Shown here: positions 1 through 12,110 of the stretch, in pieces
Layout of the letters: each line of letters opens with the position of its first letter
Position numbering within the stretch: position 1 is the stretch's first letter
Assembly: GCA_963970005.1 (NCBI GenBank)
Contig: CAXAMN010029027.1
Span: 1,285,371-1,349,370 of the forward strand
Reading direction: 5' to 3'
Source: Durusdinium trenchii
Taxonomy: Eukaryota; Sar; Dinophyceae; Suessiales; Symbiodiniaceae
Length of the DNA stretch: 64,000 nt
The notes under the pieces: model-generated
Told to the model about the DNA's origin: nothing
Database searches by the model: none
Seen by the model: only the letters and a program-made list of their open reading frames with translations
Position numbers and translations under genes: made by a program

Positions 1-8
1 CTATCATT

Positions 9-485
9 TGCCGTGTTTTTACTGATGATGCGTACATGTGGGTTGCCATCCACAATGTCCATTTGTTACAACAAGCGTTCCAAGCCACTGAGTTGTGGGG
101 ACAACTCGTCGGGCAGCGCTTGAACAAAAGAGTGTGTTGTGGGCCACCTCTCCAGAGGCGCGTTCTTCCGCAAAATCCGCCTTCCCTCAACTTCCTTTGT
201 CCCTTGAATTTGGTGTGCTGGGGGCCAAGATTTACACTGCTGAGCGTAATGCTTACCTTTTTGACCTTGCCAAATGCAGTAAGGTTCTAACAGACATCAA
301 GAACATCGCCAACTTACCACTTACCAGTCTCACGTAAGGTTAAGACAGACCTTCTTGGTGCTAAGGTGTTGCCACAGGTCACTTTTGCCACTCAGATCTC
401 TATAATTCCCAAGCGGTCACTTGACAAAATACAAAACAAAATTGCTAACGTTTAATGGGGAAACCGTCCCCATTGGAGATCCAAG
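9..485 (+). pseudogene. Reverse transcriptase fragment of the LINE remnant
   Basis: The first bases encode ICRVFTDDAYMWV, which fits RT motif C (hydrophobic-x-DD); the two aspartates are at bases 24-29. A stretch WGQLVGQRLNK follows, as expected after the DD box. Near base 130 a run of A residues marks a frameshift into the frame that reads KSVLWATSPEARSS. A later frame reads KVLPQVTFATQISIIPKRS, matching the thumb region, and meets a stop near 453. The fragment cannot make an active polymerase. Confidence 0.75.
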
Positions 486-963
486 ATGTTAGTTTTCGCC
501 ATACCTTCCATTCCTCACAGGGTTGAACCCGTGTGTGCCCGTGCTTACTCTTGCATTTTGAGCTTTTGGCGCTGCATTCATTCTCAACCTATCAGAATTG
601 CACAGTGTAAGCATATTTTGGCGTCCGCCTCTTTGCCTAAGCATAGTGTGCTCCATCAAGTTCAACAAGCTTTGTCGTTGTTTCATCTTTCACTTTCTGC
701 CAATCTTGACCTCATCTTTTATGATGTTGTCATTCCGATTCTTGAAGTGGGTGTCCGTGATCTTAGACGGTTCCCACAAACTCTTGCGGTTCAATACTGC
801 TATGAGCGTTCCGCCGACCAGAAACGAAAGGACCTTTTGCGGCCAAAGGTGTTTTTTGACCCTTTCCTATCCAATACTTTTGCCAGAGTTTACAAGCCGC
901 TCTCTAACGATGTTAATTTGCTGCCTTATTTTGAATCGCAAGTCGTTGGGTGTACATTGACGA

Positions 964-1790
964 ATGACAGGCTTTGTTGAGAGTAGTTTGTGCAGATTCT
1001 GCAAGCGCGTTCCAGAAGCCATGCCTCATTGGATCTTTGAATGTTCTGCTCTGCCTCTGTCCCAACCTCCTCAGCATGAACTCGGTGACAATTTTTCTAT
1101 GCTAGGATTGTGTGAGCATCCAGTTGGTAGTCCAGTTGGTATTTGCAAGCATCGCATGCACTTCACTTCCATTGCTAATGATACACCAAGTGCATTTGAC
1201 CCTTCCCGAAATCGCACTCCGTTCTGGACTGATGGGTCAGTTTTTCTCACTGAGTCCTTTTGGCTCACGACTGCAGGTTGCAGCATTGTGAATGAACATG
1301 GGCAATGCATTCTTGCTGAGCGGGTATGCTTCCCCGCATTGTCTTCTTATACTGCCGAGCTCTTTGCGGTATACCGACTGATTTTCCTTTCCACAACTTG
1401 CATTGATGTTTACACTGACTCTGAAAACTATCGTTCGACAATTTGGACAACTTACTTCGGCCCGACAGGTTGATAGTACTTGGAGCCTCCAGTCGTTGTG
1501 GAAAGCTATTTTGGATGTTTATTTGCAAAGAGCTGCTGCTGCTGTTGAACCAATTCGGCTTCACTGGATTCCCGCTCATGTCGGTGAGGGCCTCCCAGAC
1601 GCCTCCATCACTCCTGCCCTTGCTGCAGAGCATGACACAACTGTACAGCACATCTTGCTTAACAGGATTGCAGACAGAGCAGCAAAGAAGATTGCCCAGA
1701 CTTTTCTTCCTGTTCATATATCTGTTTTCAAGGCCTTACAAACACAGATGTTTGCCCGTCACGCGTTCTTAGCGCAGTTGAATCACCTTG
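964..1790 (+). pseudogene. Zinc motif plus RNase H domain of the LINE remnant, frameshifted
   Basis: The first reading frame (964-1473) carries a CCHC-like motif (CRFC, H, EC) followed by an RNase H fold. The likely catalytic acids are D in FWTDGS, E in YTAELFAV and D in VYTDSEN. Around 1405 the frame shifts by one and continues with the second half, including HWIPAHVGE and NRIADRAAKK, which supply the conserved histidine and last aspartate. All catalytic positions survive and only the frame is broken, so decay may be fairly recent. The family assignment rests on motif order. Confidence 0.8.
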
Positions 1791-1947
1791 CCACACCAGA
1801 GATCCAGACAATTAGCACACCTGCTGCTGACGCTCCTTTTGTTGATGAAGGGGCTCTGTTGCGGAAGAAGTTCCCACGCTGGTGTTGGAATCAGAACATT
1901 CTCGACTTTTCATGGAAGGCATCGCAAGATGTTGATGTCTCACCTCC

Positions 1948-2340
1948 TTGGTTCCGCATTCACTAAATCGCTTGCATGGCGAGTTGGGGCGGCTTTTTGC
2001 ACATCATACATGGAGCTGGCTTTTCTCTTCCACAAACTTGGTTTTTCACTTGAAGCTTGCACTGGAGACAACATTACTTATCGTGACTTGGCCTTTTGGT
2101 TGCGACGGATGTTCGTATACATTGGCAAGTTGGAATCTCAAATTGTTTTCCCAGGACGGACTTGCTTACAAACGCGCAAGTCGGAAGGTCGCGCCTTTCC
2201 GCAAGGTGCCCTTCTGGGTGCAGTCCCTTTTTTTCGGGTGAGGAGCTCACTGGTCTGGCCCGCCTTATGGACAGTGGATGTTCGAAAACTAATATTTCAT
2301 CGTGGGAGATCCCCCTGCACTCTCCCCCTTGAGACTGTGG
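1948..2340 (+). pseudogene. C-terminal tail of the LINE polyprotein
   Basis: In the frame open from 1788 to 2438 one reads SYMELAFLFHKLGFSLEACTG and then DLAFWLRRMF. I recall a similar tail (an ELxxxFxxxTG pattern followed by a WLRR-like helix) downstream of RNase H in dinoflagellate LINEs. The frame differs from the RNase H frame, so a further frameshift lies near 1950. The last 100 bases show no clear homology. Confidence 0.45.
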
Positions 2341-2440
2341 TTGTTCGTGTGCTCGTAGTTAGTTTTGTTCTTTCTCACATTGTACATCATGCGCTGTCTG
2401 ACCATGCGTGTCAGCAGTGCCGCGGACCTCCGTCCTAGCA

Positions 2441-4956
2441 GGGGACATCGTCAGGACCGGCTGCGAGTGGGGTGATGAAGAAGTTCTTCAATCGGAGGGG
2501 ACTCGTTCATCGCGCTAGCCGGTCCTTTGAGGTTTGAAGACGTTGAAAGGGATGAAAGCGTGGTCTATTTAGGGGAGGATGCAGCCCTCTTCTGAGTTGT
2601 GAAGTTGGGGAGAAAGTGGTACTGTAGCTTCCATGCCTTCAGGGTTGCGCCTCCGACTCAGCCAATTGCTGCCGAAGCCGCCTCCGCTGAGGTTTCTCCT
2701 GGCCTCATCCGATGCTCACTTTCGGTGGCATGAAGGATGTGAGAGAACACCCCAAATGCATGGAGCCGACAACGGACACGCGTCCGTTCATGAGCTGAGC
2801 CAGGAGCATATGGCAACGATTCATGTCAACCTAGTCAATCAACTTTTAAACTTCTGTCGCAAAATAGATTCCTTTTACATCAATCCACACGCCTTGCAAA
2901 AGTGCCACCAGGTTGACATTGTGTAGTTTAGGTTGGCCACAACCACCAGCCTGCTTATAGGTACTGCTATTCACTTGTTGCTCGTTAGGTGGTTGCAGTT
3001 TTCTCAGCAAGTCATATTGACGTACAATTCGATTGGCCTTAGAACGGATGGTTTTTTCTTCGGTGCATTGTCTGAATTGTGGCGTTTCTCAGAGTCAGCT
3101 TCCCACGGCCCACGCCGAAGCAATGGTGGGCTGGCGAGCTCACATCCCCTAAAGATTTCCATAGCAAGGCGGCACGTTGCTCAATGAAACTGGATTAAGC
3201 ATTTCTGCGGACGGGGTAGTTTGATAGGCTGGTTCAATGGTTGGCCTGGTTGGTCTACAAGAGTTCTTCTGCACAACTGATGGGCGCCGCGTGCCAGAAA
3301 CACGAGCCATGTGGCGGCCACAGGCAACAGAAACAGGATGCAAAACTGGTGGAAAGGACACAGGAGACCACATGCCAGGCTTGGCTGATGCACATTGTAT
3401 TGCTCCTTAATTGTGTCCTTCATGGGGCCGGCAGTGGTGTCATAGTGGCAATCCTGCTTGATGGGGATGCTTATGCCTTACACTTCCTGAAATAAAAGTG
3501 GAAAACCAACGATTTTGTAAATTAAGTGGTTATGGAGGGGACTTTGCTTGCTCATTAACCGTTTTACCAACATGGCCGCACATCCGCATTGTCAAGACCA
3601 GCATCATGCACATCGCACATGATGTGGAGAATCATGGAAAGTTACCTGCCATGATTCCATGCCTATATGGCTCATATACATACCAGCCATGATAAGGTTG
3701 AAATGAACACCACTGCTGCACCATGCGTAGATTCACGCTTAGGTGGCAGATGAGATTGTTGTGTTGGGACGATGGGTTGCTAGCTGCATCGTGTGGCAAT
3801 ACAGATGCATTAAAGAAGTTCATTGAAGTATAGAGAGGGGGGAAGAGAGTGAGTGAGAGAGTAGGAGTGGGAGGCGACATCGAGTTGGCAAATGGAGAGC
3901 CTTTGATTGAGCCTGTCAAGACATGTTTTTCTCAGTGTGCAGTAGCTCGAGAGGGCGTCATGCCGGCTGGGCATCCTATCCATCCTGCTGGGCGTCATGC
4001 CTGTCCTTGAGATCCGTGGGACAGACCTACTGTAACTGAACTGAAGCGGACAATTCATCATCACAGCTCGAGGATAGTGGTACCATATCCGTTTTGTTTT
4101 AGGTTGGTTATCATGAGGAAGGCAATTTCATGGCAATTGCTCAGGTTGAGGGTAGCCCATTTGCGAGCTGTGACATGTAGGATGAAGGTTTGAAGGGTTT
4201 CAGTATGTAGCTTGCTTTGTGTGTCGGTCTTGTTTCTGTGACGCTCACAATCGACATTTCAGGTGCATTGCTTTCCCCCAATTGTCCAGCTGGTTCTGCA
4301 AATGTGGAAAAATACTGTCCATGTTCGGCCAAAGATCACGTGAGACGAACGACTTTTTGAAGGCTTCGAAGGATGTTGGCAAATCCCATGTTCATGTCCC
4401 TGGGCATTGAGATGCTCGAAGGCTTGGATGTACAGACGATCTGGCGAGTTTTCAAAGATGCACAGCGATTGGCCCGTTTTTGGACGGGCACAGAGGCTGG
4501 TGACTAGGCTGGTGGTAGGCTCAAATGAAGAGCACAAACAAAGAAATCAGTTGCAGATTGCATGTGCTTTTCTCTTTCTCCATAGCATGCCCGACCATTT
4601 TGGCGGGTCACAGTTCGAACGCTGAGAAGTGTGGGGAACTTCGAGACCTTCGGAGACGTAAGGGTCTAACTCTGAGAGCCTCGAGGGGAGACCCAGCGGT
4701 GTTCGCCTCCGAACCTACGAAATAGGTGCTCGTGACGTGAAGAACTTTCGTAGCCGTAGACAGATTGAGGATTGGGGAAGCGTTAGAAAGAATGACCCAA
4801 TGGGTGGTACAGCTGAAGTGACTGGTGTCAGCTATGCGAGCGCCTTTGTGCTTCTATCGCATAGCCATCAAACGGCCTGCGTGCTGATCGGAATTGTGCA
4901 CGCCAGTGGCGTCCTTTTCAGTTCCGTCCCCGTGCGCCCCCTGCGCTTGTTACAAA
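2441..4956. other. Non-coding stretch, nothing recognised
   Basis: About 2.5 kb with no frame resembling a known protein and no strong repeat. Short open frames exist on both strands but have mixed composition and no splice-bounded coding look. Confidence 0.5.
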
Positions 4957-5785
4957 CAACTAGCAGTAACAATGTTCGCTACTAGGAACAAGTGCCACGC
5001 TAGTAGTAACAAGTGCCTTACTAGTAGTAACAAGAAGCTACTAGGAACAAGTGCCACGCTAGTAGTAACAAGTGCCTNNNNNNNNNNNNNNNNNNNNNNN
5101 NNNNNNNNNNNNNNNNNNNNNNNNNNNNNNNNNNNNNNNNNNNNNNNNNNNNNNNNNNNNNNNNNNNNNNNNNNNNNNNNNNNNNNNNNNNNNNNNNNNN
5201 NNNNNNNNNNNNNNNNNNNNNNNNNNNNNNNNNNNNNNNNNNNNNNNNNNNNNNNNNNNNNNNNNNNNNNNNNNNNNNNNNNNNNNNNNNNNNNNNNNNN
5301 NNNNNNNNNNNNNNNNNNNNNNNNNNNNNNNNNNNNNNNNNNNNNNNNNNNNNNNNNNNNNNNNNNNNNNNNNNNNNNNNNNNNNNNNNNNNNNNNNNNN
5401 NNNNNNNNNNNNNNNNNNNNNNNNNNNNNNNNNNNNNNNNNNNNNNNNNNNNNNNNNNNNNNNNNNNNNNNNNNNNNNNNNNNNNNNNNNNNNNNNNNNN
5501 NNNNNNNNNNNNNNNNNNNNNNNNNNNNNNNNNNNNNNNNNNNNNNNNNNNNNNNNNNNNNNNNNNNNNNNNNNNNNNNNNNNNNNNNNNNNNNNNNNNN
5601 NNNNNNNNNNNNNNNNNNNNNNNNNNNNNNNNNNNNNNNNNNNNNNNNNNNNNNNNNNNNNNNNNNNNNNNNNNTGCCTTACTAGTAGTAACAAGAAGCT
5701 ACTAGGAACAAGTGCCACGCTAGTAGTAACAAGTGCCTTACTAGTAGTAACAAGAAGCTACTAGTAACAAGTGCCTTACTAGTAC
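4957..5785. repeat. Tandem array with 59-bp higher-order unit, interrupted by a gap
   Basis: The basic unit is 21 bp, reading CTAGTAGTAACAAGTGCCTT plus A; a 17-bp version lacks the last bases. Three basic units (21+21+17) make a 59-bp higher-order unit. It starts at 4979 and again at 5038, and after the gap at 5699 and 5758. The same phase is seen on both sides, so the N run lies inside the array and probably hides about ten more units. The array ends in a degenerate unit near 5785. Confidence 0.9.
5078..5674. other. Assembly gap (597 N) inside the tandem array
   Basis: All bases are N. Array units flank both sides. The distance between matching unit starts across the gap (5038 to 5640) is 602, about ten 59-bp units but not an exact multiple, so the gap size is probably an estimate. 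Long open frames drawn through it are artefacts. Confidence 0.95.
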
Positions 5786-8400
5786 CAGATATGGTCCATG
5801 ACACGTCCATACCAGAGACCTGTGACACTGCCGAGAGTGTCGTTCAGCAGCTGTTTTCCATGCCAGTGACACGGCGGCGGGGGAAGTGAATGTATAACTT
5901 CGGACATCCATCCAGCGGTGTTTGAGGACATCTTCCCAGCATGGGAGTGAAGGGCACCGTGCCAGCCCAAGCATCCCTTGCTAACTTGGCAGATTCCAGA
6001 TCGCAAATCTCAGCACAACACATCCCATCACATCCCACCCCACCCACGACTATTGCCCAAAGTCGTGGCCAATTCAGCCCTGACAATAATATCAATGGAC
6101 ACTTGAGCACGGGTTGTTGGGGCATGTGTTCTTGACATGTTGCGACCATGTCTTTGCGATTGAGATGAGCGTACATAAGTTACGCTTCTGGCCAAAGCCG
6201 GAGGATGCGGTTATTGCTCGGTCTACGACGGCGCTACAAGTTTGGACGTTTCCATCAATGACCACACCTTTTATAACCACCCCACTGGGCTCGCCGCCTC
6301 CGCAGTGGATCTTTTCATTCTTTTCCGCCGGTCGTGCCCTCAGCACCGAATGCGCGACACCACGGCTTGGAACAAGCCGCATCCCTCGACTTGGGGCCTG
6401 ACGTCCAATTGACCTAGCTGCATTCGTCATCATTCGTCCGATGTCAGTGGCGAGACCTGGCACAAAAGAGCACCTCTTGGGGAGCAGTCGGGTGGTGAGT
6501 ATAACATGTAAGAAATATGATGGTCAAAAGCGTGGTCAATGATGCGTCTTGGAAAGATGTAGCGTAGTGTTGCATGCAGAAGTGTCACCTGTGCACTGTC
6601 ACATGTGCACCTGTGCTTGTCACAGCGGTGCTATCACTCCTTGATCCATGTGGGAGGCTCCATGCTGGATCGTTACTGCCCCCAACATTCCCCTACCTGT
6701 TGTGATGTTGCCATGAGAGTGTGTACTTGGCGTTCTGAACTGGAGATTTCAGGTGCTTGATTTGGTTCGGAGCACTCTCCACAGCTGCTCGGAGCGGTTT
6801 TGGGGTGTGTTTCTTTTGGTGGGGAAGCTGACTAGCAAGTTCAAGAGTTGTGTAGCCTTTTGATTGCCTAAGCTGGTCCTACCAAGTGCCATGTTATTAT
6901 TTGTATATACACCCTGGAAGATTAACATGGAACTACAGTATTTTCCTCTACAACCCAGTGGTTTTCAGGTTCCATGTGTTGATGTTATATAATTTTATGA
7001 CATATGTTTTTTGTTTCTACGACCCACTCGATTGAGACACCTCTTTTCTTTTCGCGAAGAGAGAGGCTGTCACTGTTGGGTTCGTTTGTGGTTCGACTCA
7101 GGTTGGGAGAAGGATGGCATCCACTATTTCCTGGAGCAGCTCTTCCACTCAGTGCAGCCACCTCACTCTAAGTGACTTGGAGTTGGAGACACCGATGGAA
7201 CGCTTTGGGTGAGTGTCTATATATAGATATAGATGTGATTTGTACTGGTAGACGGAATATGTCTTTCAAAAAGCAGCGACCTTGAAAAAGGGTGTCACCA
7301 GTTTTATCGGATTCTGGATGAACCGCTGAACGGCTTTTGAAAACCGCCAGGCGCTTTTGTTGGGCCGTACTCCTGCTACTGGCGCCGGGGGCGCAGCAGT
7401 AACGGGTCGACGCAACGGGGGTCGACGCCAGCGCGAAAGCGATGAGTTGCGCGTGTGAGGGCGTGGCAGGTAGGCGCAGGTAGGCGTTTTTCGAATTGGT
7501 GCTTTGTTTGCCTGAGGACTCCTGCTGGTATAGCTGCATGTCAGGGCTCCAAGTTCATGAGGAAGAGTCGGAAGAAGCTTGTGGGCCGCTGTGTTTCTAC
7601 AGGGCTGGCCATGCTTCTTCGAAGTTTGCAGAGTTGCTCTTCAGCCTTTGCTAGGAGAAATGGTGCATGGCCATGTTAATCACTCTGTGATACTTGTACT
7701 GCTCAATTTTGCTCGTGTGCATCTGGTTCTTGATCCAGATGTCATTTGGAGATTTTGGGAGGAGCTAATTGAACAGGGCATGGCCAAAAAATGTTTTTTT
7801 GTGGCATGGTTAGGAGATCGGGCGTTGATCGGAGGAATGGGTTTTAGCTTCTTCATCTCCAAGCTCGTTGGACACACCCAACATTGTTTTCCAGCTCGGG
7901 TTCCTTTTGCATCCGTTTCATTCGGACCACATTAGGATTGGCCGGCTATGGCTATGACCACCTTTGCACACACGTTTGGTCGCGGGTCACTATGGACAAC
8001 CTTTAACATCCTTTGACCGGATTGGCTTCCCCACTTAAATCCAACGGGATGAAAAGGTTAACCTCCATTTTCCAGGGAAAACGGAGGGGTCCAAAAAAGA
8101 CGCCGTGGTCCTTCGTCACCTCGCAGCTCTTTTTCACATCTTTTGGTTCGGACCCGACTGCTCAGGCAGCACGGCCCAGAACTGCCCGGAGACCCGGCCG
8201 TGCTTGCGGTGCTTGGCTATCCAAGCTGAAACGTCAAGTGTCCAAGCCGAAAGCCATTTCTTCAAGCATGGGACAAGCAAGCGGAGCCATTCTTGAGCTT
8301 GGACAGCTTGGACGGGCCCAATCTACACTCATCAGTCCGCCTGTTACTGTAAGGGTTGCGCGTTCCTCTACCATCCTCTACCCTGCAAGTGGGGTGCAAG
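5786..8400. other. Mostly non-coding; one foldback element and a possible terminal exon
   Basis: No convincing full gene is visible. A short foldback element lies at 6921-6984. Near 7100-7173, after a possible acceptor (GACTCAG), one frame reads WEKDGIHYFLEQLFHSVQ and then a stop, which could be a terminal exon fragment. Everything else is unassigned. Confidence 0.35.
6921..6984. repeat. Foldback element, family member 1
   Basis: The ends are inverted copies: ATTAACATGGAAC on the left and GGTTCCATGTGTTGAT on the right. The centre reads TTTTCCTCTACAACCCAGTG. The same centre and ends occur at 13210-13290 with the centre inverted, and in diverged form at 34004-34104. These features suggest a short non-autonomous foldback transposon. 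Confidence 0.6.
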
Positions 8401-8409
8401 GCGATAGGC

Positions 8410-8465
8410 ATATATATATATATATATTATACATGTATTTATATATACATACATTTATTTATGTG
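8410..8465. repeat. AT-rich microsatellite
   Basis: A run of alternating TA/AT repeats of about 50 bp with a few C and G interruptions. Confidence 0.85.
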
Positions 8466-8800
8466 GAATACCTGCCGGATCATTCTACAGTGCCTCGCGC
8501 GGGCTTGGTGTTCTGTTGCCGTCCCTCATTGCCTGGTCTCAGCAGTTCAGATTTGCATGCTATGCCTCATTCAATGCGTTTCCCGCTTTGCCGCTGTGTT
8601 TGTGGTTCTCAACCAAGTCCAAGGCCCTTTGGCGGAACAGTTCTGCAACCAAGCACGCACTTCCTTGGAATCGGCTGTGGCCCAAATCTCATCATCGTGT
8701 GGAGAAGATGTCCAAGGTGTCCATAATCCAAGCAAAGTGGTGTGGCTTCAGATCCAATGTCCAGCTTGGAGGCCATGTGATGAGTATGTCTGAGTATGTG

Positions 8801-8897
8801 GCTACTAGTAGCCAGAAGCTACTACTAACAAGGGCATCGCTACTAGCAACAAGGGCATTACTATACTAGTAACAAGAAGGCTACGAACGTAGCAAGG
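8801..8897. repeat. Dispersed minisatellite copy (CTACTAG..CAAG family)
   Basis: Degenerate tandem units of the type CTACTAGCAACAAGGGCAT, related to the array at 4957-5785. The 3' end runs into a GCTACGAACGTAGCAAGG variant that recurs at 24172-24296. Confidence 0.75.
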
Positions 8898-9046
8898 CAC
8901 CGACCACGGCACGAGTGGCCGTCTTCTGTGTGGCGTCTTGTCCAGATCTCACGAGGTGAAACTGGATTCGCAGACGGTGGAAGATCGGGTCTTGCAGGCG
9001 AAGAAGGCGCCGTCCGTCTACTGAGTCTGGGTGCATTTGGGAGGAT

Positions 9047-9158
9047 TGGTGAATGGAGATGTTGATGAGAATGGAGATGCCAACTTGGTGAATGGAGATG
9101 CCAATTTGGGTTCCATACTTTGGTGAATGGAGATGTTGATGAGAGATGCCAACTTGTC
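9047..9158. repeat. Minisatellite built on TTGGTGAATGGAGATG
   Basis: Three copies of TTGGTGAATGGAGATG at irregular spacing alternate with GCCAACTTGG and TTGATGAGAATGG segments. This is a local tandem expansion. Confidence 0.75.
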
Positions 9159-12000
9159 CGCCCCGCACGTCGCAACAAACATGCAATGCCTCTAGGCCTT
9201 CGGTACCCTGGAGACCGCCCTCACCGCTGCGCGCGCCGCGTTGCCGGTGCAATCACCGGGCCCGATGACTTCGCCACGGCCTTCGCCACGGCTGGTGCCC
9301 TCGCCGGCGCCCCGTGCACGCCGGGAGCAGACGGAGGAGCAGGCAGGATGCACGGGATTGGGGATGCAGTGTAGGCGATGGGCAGAAAAAGCACACCCAC
9401 TAGTGCACGCATTGTATTGTGCTGTGCCCGTTGCACCATTGGTGACATCTATGAAGTGCCAAGTGCAATACTTGCATTCATCCTGCCCTTTTTGGGGGAA
9501 GTCTCTCAACTCCTCCCACATGCCAGATGATTGAGGCCAATCTCTACCGGTGGTGGCATTCTTCTCCAGGGCTGACCATTGCCGCTAAGCCCCGGAAGCG
9601 AAGGCCCAGTTGACCCGTTTCAGGCAAGTAAGGTTGGCATTCATGTCAGCTTCAAGATACTTCAAGTAAGTTCCAAATGAAGAAGTTTGCTGAAATCAAC
9701 TGATGGCAGAGGGTTGGTCCACCGATCTTCCACAGCAAGAAGAGAAGTATTTGGAGAGTGGCAATGACCTACAGACTTACAGAATTCCTCTCTAAATGAC
9801 TCGTCCGACCTGTTCACCTTTGCCGCCAAGAAGGAAAGATGAGCCTGCGGAGCCTGCGAAAAGTCATCGAGGCATGTGGAATTCGATTTCAGTGGTGGGT
9901 TTCCACCGCAGATCCATAGAAGATCCACTTGAAATGTGGATTGAACAATGGCATAAAACAATAAACTGATCCACTTTTACTTGTATTTCACATCGAAATT
10001 GGTTGACCAGTGATGTGAAGTGAGTGACTCGGATGTGACCTTCCGATGTCCACCGATGTGAGTCACCGGCGCACTCCTTCACCGTGTGAGCTGGTGTTTT
10101 TGTGAGGTCTCTCGTGCCTTGGTTCCAGCCTATCCCAGTAGGTTGATGAAGTGAGTTGAAGGAATTAGAGGAAAACTTCCCAGACTTTTTAGATCTTTTT
10201 AGCTTATAAGGATCGAAGTAATATGCCTCAGTCAGCTTTCAGGAATGTTATTGGTTTACTTATGTTCAGTTAATCTGGATTTTTGGATGCTGCCCCAGCT
10301 TCAGGCTCTCACAATGCACGTTGAAACCGCATGGAGTGCGGATTGTCCAAAGCCCTTTTCGCTTGGCCCGTTCAGAACCATTCCAGGCCGCCTGGGCGGC
10401 CGTGCTCTCCGGCCGCGGTCCGCTCGGCCGCGATCGGCCCGAGTGCCGAAGGCACGACGGCCGGGACTGAGTCGTTGGTAGACCGTGGAGTAGTTCATTG
10501 GAGTCCATTTGTCATCATTGGTCCGGGTTCGGGTGGAACATCTGCACATATCTGCACCCATCAGAAGGTGACATCATGCACAACTGCCACACCCCAACTC
10601 GCAGACTAACAATGGAAGCGGAAAAAAAAGAGAGAGAAAACACCATTAGTTCGTGCAGGAAAAAGTGGTCTTCCAAGGGGCCATGCCATCCACTTTGATG
10701 TTGCGAAGTCAGAGAAAGCAAGTCGACACACAATTCCAAGGCCTACAGGGCACAGGCCCCATGGAGGTTTCCGTGTGATGTTTCCGTTCATGCAACGCAC
10801 ACTACCTCAGGTGTTGGTTTTCGGTGGCCCTAGTGGTGGCCCCTTCGTATAGGGAGCAGATGAACCTTTGGTGTTGGTGCTGTAGTCTAAGCCCTGATGA
10901 TCCAAGTACTCCACTGGGTGGTGGTTTCAGATATTTTTCTACCCATTGCTTGATCCCACTGACGCATCTTCTTCCGAGTTGAAAGCAACCAGTCCATGAT
11001 GTTCTCGGATGGGTCAAGCCACCAAGACTACCAGATCGGAGCTGTGGTTTGACGTTGCAAGCTGCGTTTTACGGTGCACAGGAGGTCCTTGACAAAGTGA
11101 CAGAAGCTTCCGGTAGGAAGTTTATCGTTTCCGGGTGAAATCATCTGAAACATACTCTTCCAAGGAGCTTTGACAAGCACTTTTCCCATGTAAATCCTCG
11201 ATGCCAAACAGGTGTCCATGTCTCGTGACCCCCTTTTTTTCATTTTCGCTCCGCTTTCCATGGACGCGTGATGACGTACCTGATGAGGCCGACGCTTCTG
11301 ATGAGGACCCCTCTTTGAGCGAGGAGGTGCTGCCCGCGGTCCGCGGTCCGGCGGTTCAGCACTGCGATCGCTCATCCTGGGGGTTCATTGCCCGGGACGG
11401 TTTGGAATTGGATCGGTGTTTGTGTTCATCTGCACAACGTCCTTTTTTTAAGACAAAGGACGACCAAAGCTTTCTGGTTCGAAGGGCTTAGTGCAGATTT
11501 GCACTGAAGGATGACCATTGCTGCACGTGTTTTCTCACCTAGTTGGGTACCCTGTTCGCTCTGGGTAATGAGCCACCGTATGGTTTTCAACTTTGTATTG
11601 ATCTTGGTCGCAAATGTCTCGCAGTTTTCATGCTGCTTATATTCCGGTGACGCAAAAGCAAACTAATTCTTGGTGTGGGCATTCCACAACCGCTGAAAGA
11701 GCGCAGCGCTGCAAACCCAGCACATCCCAGCCCAGGGTAGGTCCATTCCAGTGAACTGATATACGATGTAAATCTTCAGAAAATGCGTTTTTGATCGTTT
11801 TTGCCTTTCTCTGTGTTCTTCAGTATTGAAACGAACAGTTTACGGACTGATACGAGTCAAAGCGTTTTGGTGCCAGCCTCCACGTTTGGTGAGCTTTGCC
11901 AAGCGCAGTGCGCGCAGGAGCAGGAGGCATCAAGCGAATACGAAGCACCCGCCGCTCGGAGAAGGGATGCACGGGATGATACATGATAACGGGTATATAA
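9159..12000. other. No recognised gene; GC-rich islands
   Basis: GC-rich, CpG-rich patches lie at about 9200-9330, 10380-10470 and 11260-11400. The last encodes an acidic stretch DDVPDEADASDEDPSLSEEV followed by LPAVRGPAVQHCD, which could be an exon but has no clear splice sites. Nothing can be named. Confidence 0.35.
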
Positions 12001-12110
12001 GAGGAACAAGAAGCTATTAGGGGCTCCTGGCTTTACTACTAGGAGCAAGGACGCTACTAGGGGCTCCTGGCCCTACTACTAGGAGCAAGAAGCTATTAGG
12101 AACAAGAACT
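12001..12110. repeat. Dispersed minisatellite copy with 40-bp period
   Basis: Units alternate between CTACTAGGGGCTCCTGGC and CTACTAGGAGCAAG forms; the composite starts at 12014 and again at 12054. It shares CTACTAGGA(A/G)CAAG with the 59-bp array. Confidence 0.8.

Larger units (their letters stand above)
1..2340 (+). mobile_element. Degenerate non-LTR (LINE-type) retrotransposon, 3' part
   Basis: The segment starts inside a reverse transcriptase and runs to the C-terminal end of the polyprotein. In order one can read an RT catalytic box (VFTDDAYMW, bases 15-41), a thumb-like stretch with LPQVTFATQ (about 365-470), a pre-zinc region ending TNDRLC (about 955-980), a zinc motif CRFC...H...EC (about 990-1050), an RNase H domain (about 1220-1700) and a C-terminal region with YMELAFLFHKLGF (about 2005-2050). 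The order is typical of LINE elements that carry RNase H. The reading frame changes at roughly 130, 340, 970, 1405 and 1950 and a stop interrupts it near 453, so the copy is dead. The 5' part lies outside the window. No poly-A tail or target duplication was found, so the 3' boundary is approximate. Confidence 0.85.

Noticed and set aside
4894-5764. Long open frames through the N run at 5078-5674
   Set aside because: They exist only because N codons are not stops; both ends are tandem repeat.
4957-5785. Possible CRISPR-like array
   Set aside because: There are no unique spacers; the whole 59-bp unit repeats, as in a eukaryotic satellite.
9120-9374. GC-rich open frames near 9.2-9.4 kb as a gene
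   Set aside because: Frames on both strands are equally open because of high GC; no motif favours one.
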